The position numbers were made by a program, and so were the translations under genes. A DNA stretch of 64,000 nucleotides, taken from the NCBI GenBank assembly GCA_917880885.1, contig OU862907.1, forward strand, positions 67,513,072 through 67,577,071. Direction: 5' to 3'. Shown here one piece after another: positions 33,240-44,100 of this stretch; within the stretch, counting starts at the first letter, position 1; each line of letters begins with the position of its first letter. The notes below the pieces were generated by a model, which was not told the origin of the DNA, searched no databases, and worked only from the letters and a program-made list of their open reading frames with translations. The stretch comes from Limnephilus marmoratus (lineage: Eukaryota; Arthropoda; Insecta; Trichoptera; Limnephilidae).

Positions 33240-34002
33240 TTTTTTTTTTTTTTACAGTGAATACCGCACAAGAATCTCAACGGCTCCCGTCTGGAGCCAG
33301 TGAGACTATGGCATCCCCAATTAGGGTATGTTGTGAGGCTAAAGGTAGCGGGGAGGGGAAGGAGGTGGGGAAGAGGAAGGTTGGGAAGTACCTGGCTATT
33401 CAGATCTGGTCACTAAACACGGCTAAAGTCATTTTCAAGCAACGTTTCAATTCTGAATGGTGGTATAAAAGTGGATGGGAGATTGTATGCTCCCATGCCA
33501 ATCCTTTTATGAGTATCAGAATGTCACGGGTTTCTTTTCAAATAACAAGTCGAACTCTCATCTGACTCAGATATATTTAAGATTTAATAAATTACATTAC
33601 GACAATAAAATTTAAACCGCGGGTTGAACTATGAGGATAGTAACCTTCGCACACAGCAGCCAGAACCAACGAATAATCAAGAATTAATCTGTAATTTTGT
33701 ATCTTTGACAGCGACCGGTAGAATGACCTAGAATGTTAGTGTTGTCATTCTATAAAATAATATTTTTATGGCTGTTGGCTGCTGTGCTTAGGTACTACCC
33801 ACAGTGGTCTTACACCAGGGCGATACTGATAGTATCTTCCACTCTGGAACATGCTGCAAATATACAATATATTATTTTAAATGAATTAATTGTGAAATAA
33901 CACAAATTACTCAAATAAAATTTATTTGCGCATGCCGGTTTCGAACCCGCGACCTCCGGAATGTGAGTCAAGAGTCTTAGCCACTGGACTACGGAGGTCG
34001 TC
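33240..34002 (-). mobile_element. tRNA-derived SINE copy S2, split
   Basis: T run at 33240, tRNA-like head ending near 34002 with B box GGTTTCGAACCC. Interrupted by an unrelated insertion at 33465-33803. Confidence 0.8.
33465..33803. mobile_element. 339-bp insertion in SINE S2
   Basis: Absent from S3 and S5 at this point. Flanked by GTGGT at 33460-33464 and 33804-33808. No terminal repeats or frame recognised. Contains internal inverted words CACAGCAGCCAGAACCAAC and GTTGGCTGCTGTG. Confidence 0.6.
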
Positions 34003-34347
34003 AAGGAGTAAAGAAAAGATGCCAGGAGTAAAGAAAAGATGTTATAAATTAAATTTGGTTCGTATCCGTTATTTAGAGCAATTTGTTTTAACACAAAAAG
34101 TTCAGAAAGAAAATTACTATAAAATATTGGGACATTTACAGGCGATGTATCGTTGGGTAGGCGTAGTGTTTTTGTGAGACAGGGTGGTTGAAGATCTTAT
34201 GAATTACCAAGTTAGTGTATTGAGACTCAAAATGTATATTTTGAGACACAAAATACATAAAGTAAATACAACCATTAGAGCAGAGTTTCCCAACCTTTAT
34301 TTCGCCGAGCCTCCCCGAACCAAAAAAAAATATTTTCAAGCCCCCTT
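34003..34347. other. Non-coding with orphan hAT end
   Basis: CAGAGTTTCCCAACCTTT at 34281 resembles a hAT terminus. No partner found. A 20-bp direct duplication (AGGAGTAAAGAAAAGATG) lies at 34003-34040. Confidence 0.4.
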
Positions 34348-34619
34348 CAGTGGCGTAGCTAGCATGGGCATAGGGGGGGGGGGGGGTGGCTAGAGAATTT
34401 CATTTCAGAAATAGGCATTTTCGTCAATAAAAAGACCGTCAGGCACAAAATTCTCCCCGTTTCGGAACGTTCCAAATATAAATAAAACCGTATTCAATAT
34501 TTTTGTGACAATATCCTTTTTAACAATCGGGTGTCACCTTCCGTCGGGTGTAGTGTCACCCTCCCCGTCGGGTGGCATCCGGGACGGTCCGTCCCCTCCC
34601 CCCCTTTGCTACGCTACTG
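34348..34619. mobile_element. hAT-type MITE, 272 bp
   Basis: Ends CAGTGGCGTAGC and GCTACGCTACTG are inverted with one mismatch. Shares the GGCA(C/T)CCGGG(G/A)CGGTC word with 1700 and 21330. TSD not clear. Confidence 0.6.
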
Positions 34620-35606
34620 TCCCTTAATTAAGTTTCAACAAAAATAAGAAACACATTTTTTTATATTAACTAAATTATTTATTTCAATTTCAAATAGGTA
34701 CAATACAGATACAATATATTTATTTATTACTAGCTTTTTCCCGCGGCTTCGCTCGCATGGTATTAGGGGATTTCCACTCAGCCTTCTCCACCTTCCCTCT
34801 ACCCACACCACTCATCCATCAACCCCGCTCTCCCTCCCCCTCCTCCACCCACCCCTCCCCAACTCCACACCCTCCTCACTCCACATCCCCCCACCTTCCT
34901 CCACCCCTCCCCCTTTCCTTCCTTCCCTTCCCCCTCTTCCACCCCACTCCGCCTCCTCCACTTTCCTTCTCTCCACTCCACTCCCCCCATCAACTCCCTC
35001 TCCCTCTCTTCTTTCTATTAGTGAAAGAATTTTTTAAATCCATTCAGTAGTTTTTGTGTAAAAGAGTAACAAACATACATACATACAAACTTTCCCCTTT
35101 ATAATATTAGTAGGATTATTTATCTATAATTTTTTTATTATACATTTCGGTGATTCATTTTTAGAGATAGTTATTAAGTACGACGCCAAAAAAGTACTCT
35201 TTTAGGGTGAATTGCATAATTAAAAAAAAACAGCGTTTCCAACGTGACAATTGGTTTGTTTTTTTCTGACGTTTGCAATAAATCGATTTTGTTACGGACA
35301 GAAAATGTATGAAATATGAAAAATAATTTCATAACGCCAGAGCTCTAAGCTATAGCCTATAGACTATTCTGATGTATGAGCTATATTATTGTAAAGTTTC
35401 ATTAAAATCCATTCAGTAGTTTTCGCGTGAAAGAGTAACAAACATACATCCATACAAACTTTCACCTTTATAATATTAGTAGGATGGATCTTTAATAGAA
35501 GAGTAGGTACACTTTCGAACTTTAATGAAGTACTTTTATTTCTTAGTGGTCTTTTAATTATGCATATAATTCTATTATTATTTTTTTATTTATTTAACTT
35601 ATATTT
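34620..35606 (+). mobile_element. LINE-type 3' tails and AT-rich spacer
   Basis: 34731-35116 starts CTAGCTTTTTCCCGCGGCTT, contains a pyrimidine-rich stretch, and ends ATAATATTAGTAGGAT; the end recurs at 35366-35484. This is the arrangement of RTE-like tails in Lepidoptera (inference). Confidence 0.45.
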
Positions 35607-35910
35607 TTATGCAGGCGCCAGACAGAAGTTCAAATAAGTGATCACTTCATTGAAGACTTTGCGCACACTTTTGGTCACATATTGTTGTATCTGCCAGACA
35701 TGTGTCAAAGATTTGATCACTCCTTTGAGCTCACAGTTTTCAAATAGACTTCACACAACATGGACGACGATTTGGTCGACACAGTTTGCTTATATTATTT
35801 ATGTGCGTCTAATTATTTATATTATCTAATTAATTTATCTAAATATATTTATCTAATTAATCTTCGATAGAGCAAGGCATTGAAAAGTGGTGTTTAATTC
35901 GGTTCGGTTT

Positions 35911-36337
35911 GACGACCTCCGTAGTCCAGTGGCTAAGACTCTTGACTCACATTCCGGAGGTCGCGGGTTCGAACCCGGCATGCGCAAATAAATTTTATTT
36001 GATTAATTTGTGTTATTTCACAATTAATTCATTTAAAATAATATATAGTGTATTTGCGGCATGTTCCAGAGTGGAAGATACTATCAGTATCGCCCTGGTG
36101 TAAGACCACCATTCAGTATTGAAACGTTGCTTAAAAATGGCTTTAGCCGTGTTTAGTGACCAGATCTGAATAGCCAGGTACTTCCCAACCTTCCTCTTCC
36201 CCACCTCCTTCCCCTCCTCGCTACCTTCAGCCTCACAACATACCCCAATTGGGGATGCCATAGTCTCACTGGCTCCAGACGGGAGCAGTTGGGACTCTTG
36301 TGTGGTATTCACTGTAAAAAAAAAAAAAAAAAAAAAA
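35911..36337 (+). mobile_element. tRNA-derived SINE copy S3, full length
   Basis: Head GACGACCTCCGTAGTCCAG with A box, B box GGGTTCGAACCC at 35965-35976, body of about 300 bp, A tail of 23 at 36315-36337. Confidence 0.88.
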
Positions 36338-36451
36338 GGCGTCATTGATGTTATTTCGATTTTTATGCCCTTTACGTTTCGGATCCCATATATCTGGCTC
36401 TACTTGCATCAACTCTATAAACTCGAAAAGCCTCTCATTATTCCACTCCAT
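36338..36451 (-). pseudogene. MADF-domain protein fragment of the PIF element
   Basis: ATG at 36451 (minus) opens MEWNNERLFEFIELMQVEPD, followed by IWDPKRKGHKNRNNINDA. This matches the start of a MADF (Myb/SANT-like) DNA-binding domain: acidic W, LI-like core, LWD. PIF/Harbinger elements often carry a second, MADF-type protein. SINE S3 cuts the domain after 38 residues, and no continuation is seen beyond it. Confidence 0.65.
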
Positions 36452-36668
36452 TGTTAGTTCGTTTGGCTGTTTACGCACGACTAGTCTCCACGGCGACGCT
36501 CACGCAACTGAGGAACTGAGCTTCGCGCAGTGTGGCAGGCGCGCAAACTTTGAACTTTGATCCCTTTAATGTGCGCTAAAAAATCAGACAACAGTGTCAA
36601 ATGCCCGTGCCACACATGTGAACACTTATTTGATCACTTCTTTGAATTCGTGTCTGGCGCCTGCATTA

Positions 36669-37330
36669 TAATTAGATAATGTCTAACAACTTTCAAAGTA
36701 ATTTAAGAACAAATCAATAAAAACTTTTTAAGTACTCTTGAGATACTTGAGCTTGCATGCTCTGTACCAGCTGGTCGATTATGGAATTTGCGAGAGCTTT
36801 GCTTTGAATAGTTTTTTTTTCGGAAATGTTAACGTACCTAATACGCCCCCCTAGGGGGGCGAAGAGTATCAAGTATCGTTCAAGTATCCCAATGCCAGTG
36901 CGTGGGTATGATATTGAATTTTACTTCTATGATTAAAGTGAAGATTTGAAATATACATAAATTTATAAATTTAAGTATATATATATATATATATAAATTA
37001 AGTCTAATAAATAGTAACTGTATAATTGCGATTAAAAACTACAACATAATAACAGTCTGTACGGTTATTATCGCATTTGTGAAAGTTTTATAAAAATGAA
37101 TGTTACAAGTGCAATTAAACGACAAAAAAAGTAAACATTATAAAATATGTACTCTGAAAGCTGTCTAATTTTAGATATAATTAATGGCTTTTTAAAACAT
37201 ATAAGAAAAAAATATCTATTTCAGTATTTTTTTAGCCAAGTTTTGGTATATTTTTTATAAGACTGAAGATTTTGACATGTGTTCTCTTGAAAGGTTATAC
37301 ATGGTAAATTATACATTTTTGGAGCTATAA
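36669..37330. other. AT-rich non-coding
   Basis: A (TA)n run at about 36975-36994; no gene seen. This is the 3' flank of gene C. Confidence 0.4.
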
Positions 37331-37825
37331 AACTAATATGCTTTTGGGACAACCTAGTTTTGCAGTGGGGATATCATGTGATGTATCAAATATCTCTTTC
37401 GAGAACATAAATAATAATTGCACTTGGAACATCAAAAACGATTTCTGCACTGTGCGTCAGCTTGTGCATAGTCAAACTTTATTTTTGAGAACATTAATGG
37501 TTGCAGTCAAACTTGAAAAAGGTTTTACCTTATTGTGAATCCGCATGTGTTTCTTCAAATCTCCATTTCGAGAAGATGAATAGTTGCAGTCGGGACACGT
37601 GAAAGGTTTTTCTCTAGAGTGAGTCAGCATATGTCGGGTCAAACTTCCTTTTTGAGAACATAAATATTTGCAGTTGGAACAAGAAAAATGTTTTTCTCCA
37701 CTATGAGTAATCATGTGTCTTGTCAAATCTCCCTTCCGACGACACAAGTACTTGCAGTTGGAACACGAAAAAGGTTTCTCTCCGCTGTGAGTCAGCATGT
37801 GTATCGTCAAACTTCCTTTTTGAGA
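37330..37825 (-). pseudogene. Gene C fingers beyond the premature stop
   Basis: In the same frame as 37826-38316: three good C2H2 units (RRKGDLTRH, SQKGSLTRH, SRNGDLKKH), then a frameshift near 37520 where a CATGTTCC-type stretch is deleted (KPFSSLTATINV). Two further decayed units continue to about 37340. Confidence 0.8.
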
Positions 37826-38316
37826 TCATGAATAGTTACAGATGGAACATGAAAAGGGTTTTACTTCACTGTGAGTCACCATATGATTTGCCAAATTATA
37901 CTTTTGTGAACAAGAATAGTTGCAGTTGGAACACGAAAAAGGTTTTTCTCCGCCGTGAATCATCATGTGGTTTGTCAAATCTCTCTTTTGAGAACAGGAA
38001 TAGTTGCATTCGGTACACGAAAACGGTTTTTCTCCAGTGTGAGTCAGCATATGTTGGGACAAACGTTCCTTCCGAGAACATAAATATTTGCATTTCGAAC
38101 ATGAAAAAGGTTTTTTTCCACTGTGAGTCAGCATGTGTCTTGTCAAATCTCCCTTCCGGCAACATAAATAGCTGCAGTTGGAACACGAAAATGGCATTTC
38201 CCCAGTATGGATGCGCATATGCATTTCAAACTTTGATTTATGATAGCAGGTGTAGTTACAATGTGGGCAACTTAATCGTTTTTCAACAGGAAGCGTCTTC
38301 AGGTCTATCAATAAGT
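37826..38316 (-). CDS. Zinc-finger gene C, finger exon to premature TGA
   Basis: On the minus strand, starts after a GTTTTTCAG acceptor at 38316 in phase 1 (Asp codon, LLIDLKTLPVEKR). It holds five intact C2H2 units (first LSCPHCNYTCYHKSKF, then CCRKGDL, SRKERL, SQKRDL, SQKYNL) and enters a sixth. There TGA replaces the TGT Cys codon (tca TGA tct caa) at 37828-37826. The frame continues intact past it, so a single substitution explains the stop. The product might be a truncated five-finger protein, or the copy may be dead. Confidence 0.75.
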
Positions 38317-38375
38317 CTGAAAAACGAATTAGGAAAGGTAAAGACTTGAAGACAAGCAATGTTAATACCTTAAAG

Positions 38376-38719
38376 CAGCGGTTATCAACCTTCTTGATCT
38401 TACGTAGCCCTTGACTATTACTACAAATTTGTTGTACTCAGTACTTTCTATCCATCTTGTGTGCATGTGTGAAGAAATTCATGTGTTTTATCATGAATTT
38501 AACGATCAAGTCACACAAATAACACATAACAAGAATGTAACACGACTTCAGGCATTTTAACCAGTTATTCCACATGCGAAATTAAACAAATTTTGTTCCA
38601 CGTCTTTTTATTTCGACCACGTTGATCTGAGTTTTAAAAATTAGATTCGTGCCACGATATTGGGTCCCCCCATTTTTTTGTAATTTGTGGTATGTGCACC
38701 ACAGGTTGAAAAACCGCTG
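38376..38719. mobile_element. hAT MITE in the gene C intron
   Basis: Ends CAGCGGTTATCAACC and GGTTGAAAAACCGCTG, flanked by CCTTAAAG at 38368-38375 and 38720-38727. It expands the last intron of gene C from about 115 bp to 467 bp. Confidence 0.9.
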
Positions 38720-38783
38720 CCTTAAAGCGTAAAAAAATATAAAACCATGAACCGATCATTTTAAACAACAATATCTGTTTTAC

Positions 38784-38936
38784 CTGCTGTCTGGGTAATT
38801 CTTTCAGAGTTTTCTAAGCACTTCATTTTAACATCCGGCAGGTCTATGACAATTTCCTTATAAGGAATACCCCCTTCATTTGCTTCTCGGGGTTCTGGTT
38901 CTGGCTTGATGACAACAGTTTCCATATTAATGCTAC
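38784..38936 (-). CDS. Zinc-finger gene C, symmetrical small exon
   Basis: 153 bp on the minus strand between a TTTTTCCAG acceptor and a GCAG/GTAAAA donor, phase 1-1. It encodes SINMETVVIKPEPEPREANE, then DLPDVKMKCLENSE. The first psi-K-x-E (IKPE) is kept; the second is lost (VKMK instead of VKKE), unlike all other copies, consistent with relaxed constraint in this damaged gene. Joins in frame to 38316 and, upstream, to ATG exon E. Confidence 0.82.
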
Positions 38937-39031
38937 CTGGAAAAACAACTCATTAATACATATATTGATCATTTATTTGCCGAGAGGAACAGCTTAAAAC
39001 ATTACAATTTACGGTCGTCCCTCTCCAAGAG

Positions 39032-39798
39032 GGAGGCGTCTACTAATATCTACAGGAATTCCAAAAACTGAAAAAATCGGACTAATATCTAAGAGAACCA
39101 AAGTGTGGACGAATATCTACAGCTCAAACTGCTGACTAATATATGAGAACCAAAGTGCGTACGAATATCTACAGCTCAAACTGCTGACCAATATCTATGA
39201 GAACCAAAGTGTGGACGAATATCTACAGCACTGGAATGCATTGGAATAACGTAATATTGCGTATGCAGTTTGAAAAACTTAATTTATGCATGTATGTAAA
39301 AATCCCTATTATCGGACTATTGGACACATTTAGCTGATTATTAAGGATTTGGGTTTTTGTTTTAACAGCTTTCTTTATTTCGAGTGCTTCTAAATTATTT
39401 AAGTTGTTACCATGACCATTTCTATGTCAGTTAGGTTAGGTTAGGTTGTGGTACCGTGTATTTCGAAATAAATAAATATCTTTGTATTATGACTTCCATA
39501 TTTGTTTAATAAATTATTGTTCTCGTAAACAGCAAAATACGTAATATTATGCCAAAACTTCATGTACGTACTTTAAACGTTTAAGCCTTTACGTAATTGA
39601 AGTAATTTATGCTTTTCCGTACAATCTCTTGCTCAGCTGCCCTCTGTAGATATTAGTCCAACCTACGCTCTGTAGATATTAGTCACCACTGGGACCGTCA
39701 TAGATATTTGTCCGACCTTAGCTCTGTAGATATTAGTCCAACATATGAGCTGTAGATATTCGTCAGACATACAGGCTGTAGATATTAGTATCTGGAGT
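39032..39798. mobile_element. Foldback-like element FB3 with 9-bp TSD
   Basis: Flanked by CTCCAAGAG at 39023-39031 and 39799-39807, inverse orientation to FB1. It contains an extra insertion of about 310 bp near 39338-39648. It has split the conserved CTCTCGGAGAGGGACG-like block that precedes the small exon in genes A and F. Confidence 0.88.
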
Positions 39799-39894
39799 CT
39801 CCAAGAGTGGCACAACACAACATTAAAAAAATTAAATTGAATTGATTTGAGATTTTCACGGTAAAAATATTATCTACATTATTTCTAAGTTATT

Positions 39895-39975
39895 TTGCAG
39901 TGAGGCGCCTTCTCTTTCTTTAGTCAATGTTTCAGAGAGCGTTACGGTATCCATCATCAGGGCAGTTGTATAGTC
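39895..39975 (-). other. Penelope-tail-like module upstream of gene C
   Basis: The minus strand reads CTGCCCTGATGATGGATACC, CTCTCTGAAACATTGAC, AAAGAAAGAGAAGGCGCCTC. It aligns with 10505-10575 and with 29425/53225. Confidence 0.5.
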
Positions 39976-40262
39976 TGCGCTCTTGAGGCAATTTTTCGCA
40001 AAAACAGCGCTATATAAGTTGTCCAAATTTGGACAACTTAAATTTATTATTATTATTATTGTGGTGAAAGGTCTGTTTCTGTGTGCAGAAATGATACCAT
40101 ATGGCGCGCGCTAATCTAAAGATCTAGTTAACATATATAAATAAATAAAAAAAACACTTTTCAATACGGAGTCCTGTTGTTCATAGCCAAAGGAAAAAGG
40201 TTTTCAGATTTCAAATATTACAATATTTCTATTCTTGAAACTGACAATAAATTCATGGTGGA
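39976..40262. other. Non-coding
   Basis: 40075-40130 (minus) contains the GGTATCATTTCTGCACACAG word paralogous to 9435 and 23668. No gene. Confidence 0.4.
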
Positions 40263-40877
40263 ATAGGCCACTCGAATTACATTTTTTTTTTTAATTCCGG
40301 CTAAGGCAAATATTTTAAGACATCCTGTATTTTTTTTAATCGTATTTTTGAAACCTGGCGATTTTTTGAAAATTTCAATCCAAAAAATCAGACCATTTTT
40401 TATAAACCGGAAAGGGCACAGGAGAATAACGAGGCATCTTATTGATCATAAATCATTATAATGTTTAACGTCTATATTACTAAATCCAATGAAATATACT
40501 TGTACTTGTAAATTATAATAATAATAAGAATATTATAAAATTTGATTTTGTTAAAATTAACACCATTACCATTATACCTCTAAAACAAATGCAGACAACA
40601 TAAATGTACGGGGTTCTCTTCACAACATCTGTCAAAAAGTCAAACCAAGTCAAAAATTCGTATGATATCAAAGTGTTGCCATATTAAAAAAATAAATCAG
40701 TGTGGAATTTTCCAAAATAATAGGAACTTTTTCGGAGACGGAACATTTTCATGTAGTGACGTCAAGAGCCCAAATAATGGATTTATTTATTTTAAAAGAA
40801 AAAAACTGTACATTTCTAAAAAAATTTACCAACATTTTCGTAATCTTAGTAAAAAAATCTATCCACACAATTTTTTC
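40263..40877 (+). mobile_element. Element T copy 4, truncated
   Basis: Starts ATAGGCCACTCG and stops at TCTATCCACACAATTTTTT without the right terminal repeat. Confidence 0.6.
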
Positions 40878-41109
40878 GTGGCAACAACATACACGTATAA
40901 CAACACATTAACTATAACCACATATATATATATATATACATGTATGTAAACTATAAACACTGTGAAATGCAAGGTTGATAATAATACAGAGACAGTATTT
41001 TATGGTGAAAAATTGTGGATTAAGAATTTTTTTAATCATTAGACAGTTGAGTATACAATACATCATCAACAAAATTAATTGAATAAATTAAATTAATTTA
41101 AAATGTGCT

Positions 41110-44100
41110 TTTTTTTATATAATGACTGCCGTTTCCCCGCAGGGGTAGGCAGAGAGGACGGACCGCCAAACAACTCGGTCTTGGCACACACTCTTTGCCT
41201 CACTCACATTCATACATCGTCTCATACATTCTCTTCTATTGTTCTGACTTTTGACATGGCCCGATTCAAGTATTTGATTCACTTGATCGTGCCACGTCTT
41301 CCTCGGGCGTCCCCGACTTCTTCTACCATTCACATTCGCGTCGTATATTCTTCTTACACTACTTTCTTCGTTCATTCGTTCTACATGCCCAAACCATCTG
41401 AGGGTCCCTATCTTAATCTTACTCATTATGCTTATATCAGCCTTACATTCTTTGCGGATATCCACATTTCTCACACGATCATACATTGTTTTACCACACA
41501 TACGTCTCAGGGATCTCATTTCAACAGCATTCAGCTTACTTTCATCCTTCCTCTGCCAGTTCCATGCCTCACTGCCATACATCAGGGTAGGTACCAGGAC
41601 TCCATTGTGGACTGCTAGCTTCGCTTCTTTTGACAGTTTTTTATTAGCGCCAACGGCATTCAGTCCACCATTAATGGAGTTACCGGCATTCACCCTTCTT
41701 TCAATATCTCTATCAGCCTTCCCATCTCTCGTAAACACACTACCCAGATACACAAACTCATCCACCTGCTCCAAGTATTCATCATTCACAACTATGTTGC
41801 ATACTGTTTTCGTACTCTCTCTTTCAAACACCATGACTTTAGACTTACTTACATTCATCATTAACTCATTCTTCATACATACTTCATTCATCCTTGATAC
41901 GAGAGACTGTAGATCTTCCATAGTATTAGAAATCAGCACCGCATCATCAGCATACAACAGGCAACATACTTTCAGATTACCCAATTTCGCGCCCAATCCC
42001 ACCTCTTTCAATTCTTGCATACAATTATCCATGTATAGATTGAATAACCATGGTGACATTACGCAGCCTTGCTTGACACCTTTTGTGATGTCAAACCACC
42101 CCGTAAAACCACCGTTCACCCTAACACACGCAACGCTTCCCTCGTACAGAGATGCAATTGCCTGTATGAGATTTGTATTCACTCCATACTTGGACAACAC
42201 CTTCCATAACTTTTTCCTGTCGACTCGGTCGTATGCTTTTTGTAGATCTACAAAAGCGCAGAAAAGTTTCTGGTTTTTCGCCAGAAACTTCTCAGTGAGC
42301 ATACGCAAGGAGAAAATCTGGTCCATGCATCCCCTTCCACTCATAAAGGCACCTTGCACATCCCATATTTTATCCTTTGTTTCCATTCTTACCCTTTCAA
42401 TCAATATTCTTCCGTACAGTTTGCCGACTGAACTTAGCAGGCTTATAGCCCTATGATTCCCACAATCCATACGTGACCCTTTACCTTTGTATAACGGCAT
42501 GATTACAACCCTTCTCCAATCTAATGGCGTGTAACCCTCCTCTAAACACTGGTTAAACAGTTTGCACAACCATGTGAGAATAATATGACTATCTCCTTTA
42601 AAGTATTCGGCAGCAATATTGTCGAAACCAACAGCCTTACCATTCTTCATGCATTTTATCGATTTTTTTATTTCATCCACGCTGATTTTGGTAACATTCA
42701 CTCCGTCATCGTTCATACCCGATTCACCATTGGCCTCACTATCATCCGGGTTGCTTTCGAAAACCTCCTCAAAATATTTCATCCATCTCTCTTTTATTTC
42801 TTCCTCATTCGTCAACATTCTTCCATCTTTCGATTTTATGACTTTCAGGCTTCCGTTCTCTGAACCACTCCGGGACCTTTTGACCTCCTTCCAAAACAGT
42901 TTAATGTTTTCTTGGAAGTGTTTTGTCATTTTTATTCCCTCTTCCTCTTCCAGGCGTTTCTTTCGTTCTTTCACTCCAACACTTACTCTTTTCTTACATC
43001 CCTTATAAACTTCTTTCGCTCTATCTCTCTCTTCGCTAGAAGCAGTGCCAGCCGCTATCAGATGTAACCATGCTTTCTTCTTCTCTGAGACCAGTGCTTT
43101 GATCTCGTCATCCCACCATGCATCACCTTTCTTCCTACCTTGCGTACTTATTCCACATACATCCCTAGCAGATTCACAAAGACTCACCTTTATGTGGTTC
43201 CATGTTTCATCAATGCTTAGACCATCCATTTCCTTCTCATTCAATCTTATCTCCGCACAATTCTCATACTCACTTCTGACATTAATGTTTTGCAGTTTTT
43301 CTACTTTGACTCTTGTTGGAGTTGATATCGTTTTCACTTTAGAGCGCCAGCCGCGAAAGAGGTTTACTCTCGACACCACCAGAAAGTGGTCAGTTTCAAC
43401 GTCCGCCCCCCTGAACACTCTTGTGTCTTCGGTAACGGCTCTCAACCTAGAGTCAATCACCACAAAGTCAATTATTGATCTTTCATTTCCTCTTTCCCAC
43501 GTATATTGGTGGACACATTTGTGATCGAAAAAAGTATTCGATACAAACAGGTTCCACTCTAAACATACTTCAAGTATTCTATTCCCATTATCATTCGTTC
43601 TTTCATCCCCGAACTTACCTAAAGCTGAATCAAATCCGTCACGTCTAATTCCCACCCACCCATTCAAATCGCCCGCCATTATGATCCTTTCATTCTCATT
43701 TTTTAATCTCATTACATCGTTCACACCAGTCCAAAAATCATCTTTCACTTCGTCGCTTTCAGAATTAACAGGAGCATAGCAAATAACCAGAAACACCCTT
43801 GTCAAACCAATTTTGAATCGGATCCACATTATTCTCGGACTTACACATTCATATTGCGACATGCATTCAATCATTCTGGGAGACAGTAACGCTGCAACAC
43901 CCTGACAAGCCCTCTCCGTATCTGGTCTCCCAGACCAGATGACAAGTTTATCGTTGTGCTGCATCGTACCGCTCTCTTTTTTCATACTCTCTGTCACACA
44001 AAGTACGTCCAAACATTTACTATCCATTGTTTCGCATAATTCATTCATCTTTCTTTCCATCCCTCCTCTGATATTCCACGTACCAATTCGACATTGTTCC

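Larger units (their letters stand above)
35610..36665. mobile_element. PIF/Harbinger-type transposon
   Basis: Inverted ends TGCAGGCGCCAGACA and its complement TGTCTGGCGCCTGCA, extended similarity of about 45 bp including GTGATCA, flanked by the 3-bp repeat TTA (35607-35609 and 36666-36668) typical of PIF/Harbinger. It encodes a MADF-like frame and contains SINE S3. Confidence 0.75.

Noticed and set aside
34757..35050. Proline/serine-rich frame (and 47535-48172)
   Set aside because: Translation of pyrimidine-rich LINE-tail sequence, no conserved domain.
35921..35980. tRNA gene
   Set aside because: A and B boxes belong to a 427-bp SINE with an A tail; the same holds for the other four SINE copies and the tRNA-like arms at 21530 and 22468.
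39420..39440. TTAGG-type telomere repeat
   Set aside because: Only three GGTTA units; such words are common in insect DNA.
41428..43524. Plus-strand frames over the LINE
   Set aside because: Antisense shadows of the 1021-codon reverse transcriptase; no domains.
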